From NCBI GenBank assembly GCA_023247935.1, contig JAHFFM010000024.1, positions 1 through 15,766 on the forward strand: DNA of 15,766 nucleotides. Reading direction: 5' to 3'. Position 1 is the first letter of the stretch. Each line of letters starts with the position of its first letter. The stretch is from Candidatus Omnitrophota bacterium (GTDB lineage: Bacteria > Omnitrophota > Gorgyraeia > 2-02-FULL-51-18). Below are positions 1-6,793 of this stretch, in pieces. The position numbers and the translations under genes were made by a program. The notes below the pieces were generated by a model. The model made no database searches and was not told where the DNA came from. It saw only the letters and a list, made by a program, of their open reading frames with translations.

Positions 1-668
1 TTGCCGGAAAACCTTCTCTCCAACAGCTTGTGGACCGCGCACGTCGCGCCAAAAAAATTCAGAATGTGGTGATTGCCACCACCGTTAACCCTCAGGATGA
101 CGCGGTTGAGGCTTGGGCCAAGAAAAATGGCGTGTCTTTTTTTCGCGGAAGTGAAGAAGACGTGCTTTTGCGCGTGCTGGAAGCGGCGCGGGCATTTAAG
201 GGGGATGTGATTGTGGAAATGACAGGGGATTGCCCGCTGTTGGACCCGGCCATGATCGATGAACTCGTATCCCTTTGGGAAGAAAATGATTATGACTATG
301 TTTCGAATATTTTGGAGCGAACATATCCGCGTGGATTTGACACACAGGTGTTTAGCCGGGCCGTTCTTGAGAAGGTGAATGAGCAGACACAGGATCCCAC
401 GGACCGCGAAAATGTATCGCTTTATATTTATGAGCATCCGGAGCGTTTTAAGCTGGGAGGAATCAAGGCACCGAAAGAGCTTTATGGCCCGGATATCCGG
501 ATTTGTGTGGATATGAATGAAGATTATGAGGTGATCCGCAGAATTTATGAGGCGCTGTACCCCAAAAAGCCGGATTTTAATGCCTATGACATCATGAAAT
601 TTTTAAAAGACAATCCGGAAGTGGCCAAAATCAACGAGCGCATTCAGCAGAAAAAGGTACGGGCATGA
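1..668 (+). CDS. SpsF-type cytidylyltransferase / sugar nucleotidyltransferase (5' partial)
   Basis: The reading frame is open from the window edge (first full codon at 3), so the true start lies upstream. The GTG at 30 is internal: the residues before it, AGKPSLQQLVDRARRAKKI, match the stretch that follows the N-terminal nucleotide-binding signature in this family. The remaining ~221 residues look like the SpsF/NeuA-like glycosyltransferase-A fold (COG1861 type): IATT, then MTGDCPLLDPAMID with the metal-binding Asp region, then DYVSN, RTYPRGFD and DRENVSLYIYEHPERF. In the family such enzymes transfer a nucleotide (often CMP) to a sugar or sugar acid in surface polysaccharide pathways. The substrate cannot be read from sequence. 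The stop overlaps the next start as ATGA (665-668), so translation is probably coupled. Confidence 0.85.
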   Translation, partial: AGKPSLQQLVDRARRAKKIQNVVIATTVNPQDDAVEAWAKKNGVSFFRGSEEDVLLRVLEAARAFKGDVIVEMTGDCPLLDPAMIDELVSLWEENDYDYVSNILERTYPRGFDTQVFSRAVLEKVNEQTQDPTDRENVSLYIYEHPERFKLGGIKAPKELYGPDIRICVDMNEDYEVIRRIYEALYPKKPDFNAYDIMKFLKDNPEVAKINERIQQKKVRA

Positions 669-1690
669 AAAAATACCGCGCGGCTATTGTCGGATGCGGC
701 CGAATCGCCAGCACATTTGCCGCGGATCCCAAAAGAAAAGGGGTGAGCACTCACGCGCAGGCTTACCAAAAAAACCGCGCCACAGAATTGGTGGCGGCCT
801 GTGATTTGGATGAAACCCGTTTGAATGATTTTTCAAAGCGCTGGGGCGTAAAAAATTTGTATCGTGATTTCCGGGAAATGCTGGAAAAGGAAAAAATCGA
901 TTTTGTTTCCATTTGTACCTGGAATGCAAGTCATGAAGCCTTGGCGCGCCAAGCAGTGGACGCCGGCGTCCGCGGTTTGGTTTGTGAAAAGCCGATTGCG
1001 GACACGCTTTTGGCTGCGGATAAAATGATTCAATTTTGTTCGCGTAAAAAAATCCCTCTTTTAGTGAATTACACACGCCGTTATGTGAAGCTTTACCATC
1101 AGGTTAAAAAGATGCTGGAAAGTGGTGAGTTTGGCCGGATCCAGGGGGTTTCGGCTTATTACACGGCAGGTGCGATTAATACGGCCACGCATTTATTTGA
1201 TTTCTTGCGATATTTTTTCGGGGATGTGGATTGGGTTTTTGCGGATCCGGCGCAAGCGGTCGGCTCGGGAGACGTGAGTTATAGCGGGTATTTGCATTTT
1301 AAGGCCGGGTTTGTGTGCACGCTGACTGCTTTGGATGTTTCCGATTATCTGGTGTTTGAAGCGGATATTTATGGATCCAAAAAGCGTTTGCGGCTTACGG
1401 AAAGCGGAAGTCAGGCCAGTGTATGGAAAGCGGTTCCTCATCCCATGTTTTCCGGATACAAAGCGCTTAAAGAAGAAAAGGGTTTGAGCGGAGATTTATC
1501 CGAAGGATTGTTGGGGATGATCGAGAATTTGGTGCAATGCGCGCAAGGCAAGCAAACCCCCTTTTGTTCGGGTGAGGATGGCTTGGCTTCTCTCGAGATA
1601 GCGGCCGCCTTGCGTGAGTCTTTTAAAAACAAAGGAAAAATTGTAAAACTTCCTTTGAAAAACCGCTCCGCGCAATTGAGTTCCAAATAA
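665..1690 (+). CDS. Gfo/Idh/MocA-family NAD(P)-dependent sugar dehydrogenase
   Basis: This 341-residue protein is near the usual family size. The N-terminal Rossmann fold has the dinucleotide motif GCGRIA (residues 10-15). The conserved EKP (108-110) sits at the cofactor/substrate interface, and TATHLFD (His176, Asp179) lies where the family places its catalytic His and neighbouring acid. The C-terminal half is the usual alpha/beta substrate domain. The likely reaction is oxidation or reduction of a hydroxyl or keto group on a nucleotide-linked or free sugar; WbpB plays such a role before the aminotransferase WbpE in diacetamido uronic acid synthesis. Start: ATG at 665 with AAAAGG 7 nt upstream, overlapping the previous stop by 4 nt. 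The exact substrate is unknown; assignment to this pathway rests on context. Confidence 0.88.
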   Translation: MKKYRAAIVGCGRIASTFAADPKRKGVSTHAQAYQKNRATELVAACDLDETRLNDFSKRWGVKNLYRDFREMLEKEKIDFVSICTWNASHEALARQAVDAGVRGLVCEKPIADTLLAADKMIQFCSRKKIPLLVNYTRRYVKLYHQVKKMLESGEFGRIQGVSAYYTAGAINTATHLFDFLRYFFGDVDWVFADPAQAVGSGDVSYSGYLHFKAGFVCTLTALDVSDYLVFEADIYGSKKRLRLTESGSQASVWKAVPHPMFSGYKALKEEKGLSGDLSEGLLGMIENLVQCAQGKQTPFCSGEDGLASLEIAAALRESFKNKGKIVKLPLKNRSAQLSSK

Positions 1691-2308
1691 ATGGCGACAA
1701 AAGTCGGGATTATTGATTATGGCATGGGAAATTTGCAATCCGTGCGCAATGCGTTCGAATATCTGGGCGTTCAGGTGGATATTTTGTCAGATTCAAAGGA
1801 TTTGTCTAAAGTTTCTCACATGGTGCTCCCGGGCGTAGGTTCTTTCGCTGAAGGTATGAAAAATTTAAGAAGCGCGGGATGGGATCAGGCGCTTCTTGCC
1901 ATCCATGGGAAAAAACCTTTTTTGGGGATTTGTCTGGGGATGCAGCTCATGGCAGATAAAGGCAGTGAGGGCGGAGACAGTGAAGGGCTTGGATTGATTC
2001 CGGGCTCGGTTTCGCGTTTGCAGGAAACGGGCTTACGGATTCCTCATGTGGGTTGGAACAACATTCAGATTTCGACGCCCGGAAAGCTTTTTAATGAACA
2101 AATGGCCGTAGATTATTATTTTGTCCACAGTTATAAATTTGAAACCGCTAAAAAAGAGCACGTGATCGCCACTTGTGATTATGGCGAGACGTTTTGCTGC
2201 GTAGCTGGAAGCGATGAGCATTTGAGTTACGGGGTTCAATTTCACCCTGAAAAGTCACATCATTCCGGCTTAAGGATTTTGAAGCAATTTTTGAAGTTAA
2301 ATTGCTAG
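1691..2308 (+). CDS. hisH: HisH-type glutamine amidotransferase subunit of the acetamidino cassette
   Basis: This 205-residue class I glutaminase starts with GIIDYGMGNLQSVRNAFEYLG, as HisH does. It has LPGVGSF for the oxyanion region, the nucleophile elbow GICLGMQLM (Cys81), VHSY, and the catalytic HPEKS pair His185/Glu187, so the triad is intact. Known HisH proteins hydrolyse glutamine and pass ammonia through HisF. Here the partner HisF and the downstream WbpG/PseA-type gene point to ammonia supply for sugar amidination rather than histidine synthesis, as in wbpG-hisH-hisF clusters of O-antigen loci. No other histidine genes are present. The ATG directly follows the preceding TAA (TAAATG). 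It is separated from its partner by 177 bp that contain the palindromic element. Confidence 0.9.
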   Translation: MATKVGIIDYGMGNLQSVRNAFEYLGVQVDILSDSKDLSKVSHMVLPGVGSFAEGMKNLRSAGWDQALLAIHGKKPFLGICLGMQLMADKGSEGGDSEGLGLIPGSVSRLQETGLRIPHVGWNNIQISTPGKLFNEQMAVDYYFVHSYKFETAKKEHVIATCDYGETFCCVAGSDEHLSYGVQFHPEKSHHSGLRILKQFLKLNC

Positions 2309-2312
2309 GATG

Positions 2313-2474
2313 CGTAAAAATAATGAGCCAAACGGGTCCTGTCACATGAAACCTATTTTATTTATCCAAAAACGCTATCAGGACCTCAAAAAACCCCTCG
2401 TTGCGATGTGCTGTCCTTTTTGGATAAATAAAGATAGATTTCATGCGCCACCCCTTTGGCTCATTATTTTTACG
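2313..2474. repeat. Palindromic intergenic element, copy 1
   Basis: A 162-bp near-complete inverted repeat lies between hisH and the hisF-like gene. Outer stem: 2313-2337 pairs with 2450-2474 (25 bp, one C/C mismatch). Asymmetric internal loop: 2338-2344 (CCTGTCA) faces 2446-2449 (CGCC). Inner stem: 2345-2372 pairs with 2417-2445, with one C/A mismatch and one bulge. Apical region: 2373-2416. The ends read CGTAAAAATAAT...ATTATTTTTACG, and the palindrome could extend to 2311-2476 (TG/CA). The element begins 4 nt after the hisH stop. A second copy is at 5104-5268. A short reading frame crosses it, but the two copies shift frame in the middle, so it is not coding. It resembles ERIC- or MITE-like elements in style only; I do not recognise the family. 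Confidence 0.9.
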
Positions 2475-2485
2475 CAGGCTACAAT

Positions 2486-3316
2486 ATGTTGAAAAAGCGA
2501 TTGATTCCGGTTTTATTTTTGAAAAACGGACTGATTGTCCGGAGTCAAAACTTTGTGGATTTCCGGGAATTTGGCAACCCTATCAATCAATTGGAAAGAT
2601 TGAATGATTGGATGGCGGATGAATTGATTTACATCGATATCACGCGTGACGGGGAGCATGATTTAAAGCGGGATGATCACAAAATACGATTGGGCTCGCA
2701 AACTCTTGAGATTTTACGGGAAATATCCAAAAAATGTTTTATGCCGCTGACTTTTGGTGGGCGCATCCGGACTTTTGAGGATGCGGCTGGTCTTATTTCG
2801 GCCGGAGCCGATAAAGTGGTTGTGAATACGTCGGCATTCAGGCGGCCCGAACTTTTAACAGAAATAGCCAAATGCTACGGGAGTCAATGCGTGGTGGTTG
2901 GGATAGATGTCCGGCGGAACGAAAAGGAAAAGTGGCAAGTGGTTATCAACCAAGGAAGTGAGCAAACCGGAATGGATCCGGCGGAATATGCCAAAAAAAC
3001 TGTGGAATTTGGTGCCGGGGAAATTTTTTTGAATTCGATTGACCAGGACGGAACAGCGGGCGGTTATGACCTTGAGCTCATTGAGGAGGTGTCGCAGGCT
3101 GTTAAAATCCCTGTGATTGCCTGCGGTGGAGCTGGCAGCTTTGAAGATTTTGAAGACGTTTTGTCTAAAACCTCGGCCAGTGCGGCCGCCGCCGGAAATA
3201 TTTTTAATTTTACGGAAAACGCTTATGTGCGGGCAAAAAAGCACCTTATCTCAGCCGGTGTCTGCGTGAAACCCCCGGAAAATTATTTGTTGAAATCAGA
3301 AAGGATTCTCTCGTGA
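2486..3316 (+). CDS. hisF: HisF-like AglZ/HisF2-family acetamidino modification protein
   Basis: A 276-residue (beta/alpha)8 barrel of the HisF family. The ATG at 2486 is chosen because MLKKRLIPVLFLKNG then aligns residue for residue with HisF starts; the in-frame upstream extension to 2456 runs into the palindromic element. Position 11, the essential Asp of true HisF cyclases, is Phe here, while the second catalytic Asp (Asp141, in GIDVRR) and SIDQDGT remain. GADKVVVNTSA and the C-terminal GGAGSFEDFED match phosphate-site and barrel motifs. Losing Asp11 argues against imidazole glycerol phosphate synthesis and fits the HisF2/AglZ group, which relays ammonia for sugar acetamidino formation. 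A short insertion after DITRDGE, relative to HisF, shifts numbering. Its stop overlaps the next start as GTGA. Confidence 0.9.
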   Translation: MLKKRLIPVLFLKNGLIVRSQNFVDFREFGNPINQLERLNDWMADELIYIDITRDGEHDLKRDDHKIRLGSQTLEILREISKKCFMPLTFGGRIRTFEDAAGLISAGADKVVVNTSAFRRPELLTEIAKCYGSQCVVVGIDVRRNEKEKWQVVINQGSEQTGMDPAEYAKKTVEFGAGEIFLNSIDQDGTAGGYDLELIEEVSQAVKIPVIACGGAGSFEDFEDVLSKTSASAAAAGNIFNFTENAYVRAKKHLISAGVCVKPPENYLLKSERILS

Positions 3317-4476
3317 CGACAAAAACCAAAGTACGGGCTCCTAAAATGCAATATTGTTCCCGCTGCGTGTATCCCGGCGTGGCCGCAACACCCTTAACGT
3401 TTGATAAAAACGGCGTTTGCAGCGGATGTCGCACGCATGATGAGCAAAAAACCGTGGATTGGGCCAGAAGACGGAAAATGTTCGATAAACTTATTGATTC
3501 TTACCGCTCCAAAGATAAATCCAATTATGATTGCGTGATCGCTGTGTCCGGCGGAAAAGACAGTTTTTGGCAGGCGCATATTCTTTGCAAGGAGTATGGT
3601 TTGAAGGTGTTATTTGTCTGTTACGCGGAGAACAATCACACGGATGTGGGGATGCGGAATATCCAGCGCATGCGTGATCATTTTAAAGGGGATTTTTTAC
3701 ACTTTACCCCGGAAGTGGGCGTGCTTAAGAAATTAAACCGCGTGGGGATGACCAAGATGGGTGATCCCAATTGGCATACCCATATCGGGATTATGACGTT
3801 GCCTATTATTATGGCCGCCAAATTTAACACAAAGCTTTTTATTTATGGCGAGCACGGGTTTATGAATCTGGGCGGCATGCATTCTTACAATGATTTGGTG
3901 GAATTCACGAAGAAATACCGTACCGAACATATGTGCCGTGGGTATGACTGGTTTGATTTTGTAGGCGGCGAAGAGGGTTTGACGGAGCAGGATTTTCTTT
4001 GGGCCAAATACCCGACGGATGAAGAGATTGAGCGCTTAGGCCTAAGAGGTATTTTTATCTCCAATTATTTCGGATGGCATCAGCTGGATCATCTGCAAAA
4101 AATGGTCGACTTGTATGATTTTGAACTTTATGACAAGCCGTTTGACCGTACGTACCGGATGGATTCCAATATCAACGATATTCATGACAATGGAATCCAC
4201 GATTACATGAAATTTATAAAATTCGGGTATGGCCGCGCCACGGATCATGCCTGTCGAGACATTCGAAATAGCATCATCACGCGCGAACAAGGCGTGGAAT
4301 ATGTTCGGAAGTTTGATCACGTCGTTCCGGGAGATATTCCGCGATGGCTGGAATACACGGGATGGACCCGTGAGCAGTTTAATAAAGAAGCGGACCGTTT
4401 TCGCGATCCCCGTGTTTGGGTAAAGGATGAGGATGGGCAGTGGAAAAAAGATAATATTTGGGGGCAAAACTCATGA
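3313..4476 (+). CDS. N-acetyl sugar amidotransferase (WbpG/PseA type)
   Basis: A 387-residue ATP-dependent amidotransferase. An N-terminal CxxC...CxxC set (Cys15, 18, 36, 39; YCSRCVYPG) is likely to bind a metal. The PP-loop SGGKDS (79-84) is the adenylating ATP site. YGEHGF and the Asp/His-rich DSNINDIHDNGIHDYMKF follow, typical of this family. Known relatives convert an N-acetyl group on a sugar (WbpG on a diacetamido uronic acid, PseA on pseudaminic acid) to acetamidino, using ammonia from HisH/HisF2. The gene order hisH-hisF-amidotransferase supports that role. The GTG start at 3313 gives a 4-nt GTGA overlap with hisF. ATG 3346 (Met12, just before YCSRC) is an alternative start that would match the shorter N terminus common in the family. 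Confidence 0.92.
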   Translation: MTTKTKVRAPKMQYCSRCVYPGVAATPLTFDKNGVCSGCRTHDEQKTVDWARRRKMFDKLIDSYRSKDKSNYDCVIAVSGGKDSFWQAHILCKEYGLKVLFVCYAENNHTDVGMRNIQRMRDHFKGDFLHFTPEVGVLKKLNRVGMTKMGDPNWHTHIGIMTLPIIMAAKFNTKLFIYGEHGFMNLGGMHSYNDLVEFTKKYRTEHMCRGYDWFDFVGGEEGLTEQDFLWAKYPTDEEIERLGLRGIFISNYFGWHQLDHLQKMVDLYDFELYDKPFDRTYRMDSNINDIHDNGIHDYMKFIKFGYGRATDHACRDIRNSIITREQGVEYVRKFDHVVPGDIPRWLEYTGWTREQFNKEADRFRDPRVWVKDEDGQWKKDNIWGQNS

Positions 4477-5099
4477 GCGGAACATTAACCGAGCAGGAAA
4501 AATTCTGGAAAGGCGAGTTTGGCGCGGGTTATATGGAGCGGAACGCTTCATTTGATATTGAAAATGCCAAAAAAGCCTGGCGGTTGATGCTGGCCAAAGC
4601 CAAGGGGATTCAATCTGTTTTGGAATGCGGTTCTAATATTGGCCGTAATTTACAGGCCTTGAAAGGCGTTTTGCCGCAAGCGGATCTTTCTTTAATTGAA
4701 ATCAATGAAGAGGCTTACTGGAAGGCGGTGAAGAGCATTACTCCTAAACACGCTTTCAACGGCCCGATTCTTGGAACGCCGTTTGAGCCCCGATCGTTTG
4801 ACCTGACATTCACCTGCGGCGTGCTTATCCATATTTCTCCGGAAAATCTGGAAGCAAATATGAGAAAAATGTTTGATTTGTCAAAAAAATATGTCTTGGT
4901 TTGTGAATATTTCAGCCGGTCGCCGCAGGAGGTTTCTTATCACGGCCATTCCCGTAGATTGTTCAAATGCGATTTTGGAAAGTATTTCCTGGAAAAATTT
5001 TCGGTTAAAATTCTGGACTACGGTTTTCTCTGGTCGCATGAATATGAGGCGGGTGGATTTGATGACATGACCTGGTGGCTTTTTGAGAAAAAAAGTTAA
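4473..5099 (+). CDS. SAM-dependent methyltransferase, pseudaminic-acid-associated type
   Basis: A 208-residue class I methyltransferase. The N-terminal TEQEKFWKGEFGAGYMERN is characteristic of the pseudaminic acid biosynthesis-associated methylase family. The SAM motif I is ECGSNIG (51-57), followed by an acidic loop (SLIEIN) and FDLTFTCGVLIHISPE as motifs II/III. By family membership it would methylate a sugar or its amidino/N-acyl group; no methyl acceptor has been read from the sequence. The start at ATG 4473 overlaps the amidotransferase stop (ATGA); an in-frame TTG at 4458 is less likely. Its stop lies 4 nt before the second palindromic element. Its presence is the main hint that the product may be pseudaminic- or legionaminic-like. 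Confidence 0.87.
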   Translation: MSGTLTEQEKFWKGEFGAGYMERNASFDIENAKKAWRLMLAKAKGIQSVLECGSNIGRNLQALKGVLPQADLSLIEINEEAYWKAVKSITPKHAFNGPILGTPFEPRSFDLTFTCGVLIHISPENLEANMRKMFDLSKKYVLVCEYFSRSPQEVSYHGHSRRLFKCDFGKYFLEKFSVKILDYGFLWSHEYEAGGFDDMTWWLFEKKS

Positions 5100-5103
5100 G
5101 GTA

Positions 5104-5268
5104 CGTAAAAATAATGGGCCGAACGGGTCCTGTCACAGGAAACCTGTTTTTATTTATCCAAAAACGCTATCAGGACCTCAGGAAAAACCTCGGGTTGCGA
5201 TGTGCTGTCCTTTTTGGATAAATAAAAACAAATTTCCTGCGCCACCCGTTCAGCCCATTATTTTTACG
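5104..5268. repeat. Palindromic intergenic element, copy 2
   Basis: A 165-bp inverted repeat homologous to the one at 2313-2474. Outer stem: 5104-5128 with 5244-5268 (one C/A mismatch). Internal loop: 5129-5135 (CCTGTCA) versus 5240-5243 (CGCC). Inner stem: 5136-5164 with 5211-5239 (two adjacent C/A mismatches). Apical region: 5165-5210. Both internal-loop strands and the flanks of the apical region (CGCTATCAGGACCTCA and TTGCGATGTGCTGTCC) are identical to copy 1. At least four stem pairs differ from copy 1 by changes on both sides that keep pairing. It begins 4 nt after the methyltransferase stop. GTA flanks it on both sides (5101-5103 and 5269-5271), a possible 3-bp target duplication, but copy 1 shows none. 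Confidence 0.9.
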
Positions 5269-5290
5269 GTAGCTTTGGCGGGGTGTGATC

Positions 5291-6793
5291 ATGATTGATG
5301 GGGGTATGTTTTTAGGAAGGAATCCGGCAAACGGCAATGAATTGACGGCGACCGCGCTCATTTCTTATCTTGATTCGCAGGGCGTGGGCGCGGCGATTGT
5401 GTCTTCCTATAAATCCATCTTCTTTGATGACCGCGAAGGGAATAAAGAAGTTTTGGCTTTATTTCGAAAATATCCTAAACGCATAATTCCGGGCGTTACC
5501 ATCAATCCTTTAAGATACGACGCTTTGTCTGACGGAAAGTATTTGCGTTCCTTGAAGCAGGCTGGCGCCAGGGTTTTGTGTTTATTTTCTGAGCCACATT
5601 ATTATGAAATTAATTGGAAAAGTTCTCAGTTGGACGCTTTGTTGGAGGAAGCCTCGCGTCAGGGTTTTACGATTCAGGTGGGTATTCAAAATGAAAAAGA
5701 AATGGCCTCTTTGCTGCGTTTATGGAATGGTCTGGACGCTCCGCTTTTGATTCGGTGGATGGGTGGCGGGGCCTATCGCGGCGTGTCTGAATTTATAAAC
5801 GCAGCCAAAAATTTTCCGAACGTGTATCTTGACGTCGCGTCTTTGACGGGCATTGGTCTCATTGACTCTTTAGAAAAAGCCGTTGGCGGGGACAGGCTTT
5901 ATTGGGCTTCAAATGCGCCTGAAAAATTTACTTCGGCCGGAAGATTTCTTTTGCAGGCATCCAAACTCTCCGCTGGCGCGAAAAGAAACGTGGAGAGCCG
6001 CACTTTAGCCCGGCTTTTTGGCCTATCTAAACCGGAAAAAAAACCCAAATCTTTCCAAAATTTTAAAAAATGGTCTGCGATTCCCAAAGTAGACACGCAT
6101 TGGCATTTTGAACATTGGAATTTGATTGAGCCGCAAACAAACTCGTCCGAATTTCCGGCATTGATGAAGAAAAGAGGCATCAAAAAAGCTATTTTTTCTT
6201 CGATTCGCGCGCTGAACGGCGAAATGGAAAAGGGAAATCGTGATGCCTTTCGCTGGGTTGAAAAGAGGCCGGGTATGCACGTCTTGATTGTGGTGGACCC
6301 GACAAGGCCTGAAGAATCGCTCCGGCAAATCGAGCTTTATAGGGATCATGTCCGCTGCGCGGGAATCAAAACAATCCAGGATTTATACGCGTTGCAATTA
6401 GACGACCGGAAATACGAGCCGATTCTGCGTAAAATTTCGAATTCGAGCCTAGCGGTGATGGCGCATTTGCCTGGAATGGAAAAAGCGGCGTTAAGATATC
6501 CCAAGCTTCATTTTGTGGCGGCACACGCAACTTATGCCAGAGCCAGGCATTTATTTGGCATGTCCAATGTGTTTTTTGATTTGGCCACAAGCCATCGTGA
6601 CGTGGCTGAAACGTCTTGGCCGAATTTTTTGGAAGAGGCGGGCGAGGATAAATTGCTTTTCGCGTCTGACGCGCCGCTCATGGACCCTGTTTGGACGCTT
6701 GGCAAGCTCTCGGAGTCCGGATTTTCAAAAGAAGTTTTAGAAAAAATATTTTATCAAAACGCGCATCACGTATTTCCAAGGATAAATTTATGA
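5291..6793 (+). CDS. Tandem amidohydrolase-2-fold protein (degenerate N-terminal domain plus intact C-terminal domain)
   Basis: A 500-residue protein with two copies of a TIM-barrel amidohydrolase-related domain. The C-terminal domain (~265-500) has VDTHWHF (His270, His272), MAHLPG (His392), VAAHAT (His412) and FASDAPLMDP (Asp460), the metal-ligand pattern of the ACMSD/amidohydrolase-2 group. The N-terminal domain (~1-243) aligns by eye (AIVSSYKS with AIFSSIRA; NVYLDVAS with NVFFDLAT; YWASNAPE with LFASDAPL) but reads IDGGMFL for the HxH motif and Asn208 for the metal Asp. A basic linker (KPEKKPK) joins them. Likely chemistry is metal-dependent hydrolysis of a C-N or related bond on the sugar; the substrate is unknown. 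ATG 5291 is chosen because the GGCGGGG tract just upstream suits it better than GTG 5285. Confidence 0.8.
   Translation: MIDGGMFLGRNPANGNELTATALISYLDSQGVGAAIVSSYKSIFFDDREGNKEVLALFRKYPKRIIPGVTINPLRYDALSDGKYLRSLKQAGARVLCLFSEPHYYEINWKSSQLDALLEEASRQGFTIQVGIQNEKEMASLLRLWNGLDAPLLIRWMGGGAYRGVSEFINAAKNFPNVYLDVASLTGIGLIDSLEKAVGGDRLYWASNAPEKFTSAGRFLLQASKLSAGAKRNVESRTLARLFGLSKPEKKPKSFQNFKKWSAIPKVDTHWHFEHWNLIEPQTNSSEFPALMKKRGIKKAIFSSIRALNGEMEKGNRDAFRWVEKRPGMHVLIVVDPTRPEESLRQIELYRDHVRCAGIKTIQDLYALQLDDRKYEPILRKISNSSLAVMAHLPGMEKAALRYPKLHFVAAHATYARARHLFGMSNVFFDLATSHRDVAETSWPNFLEEAGEDKLLFASDAPLMDPVWTLGKLSESGFSKEVLEKIFYQNAHHVFPRINL

Noticed and set aside
684..1076. 130-codon minus-strand frame
   Set aside because: It is fully antisense to the Gfo/Idh gene, which has clear motifs on both sides; the predicted product has no recognisable fold.
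2313..2474. Palindromic element as a simple intrinsic terminator
   Set aside because: The long stems are A/T-rich with no U-tract after a GC-rich stem; the T5 near 2417 lies inside the inner stem and follows only a five-pair possible stem. A terminator here would also cut hisF off from hisH within one pathway.
2310..2492. 60-codon reading frame across the first palindromic element
   Set aside because: The equivalent frame in the second copy starts upstream, shares only the ends (KNNxPNGSCH and AMCCPFWINK) and shifts frame between them because of an indel, so it is not under coding constraint.
1691..3316. hisH and hisF as histidine biosynthesis genes
   Set aside because: The HisF-like protein lacks Asp11, the pair is followed by a WbpG/PseA-type amidotransferase, and no other histidine genes are nearby.
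5101..5271. GTA direct repeats flanking copy 2 as proof of transposition
   Set aside because: Three bases can match by chance, and copy 1 has no matching duplication (its flanks instead extend the palindrome by TG/CA).
5083..5298. 71-codon reading frame across the second palindromic element
   Set aside because: It overlaps the methyltransferase 3' end in another frame and is explained by the palindrome lacking stops in that frame.
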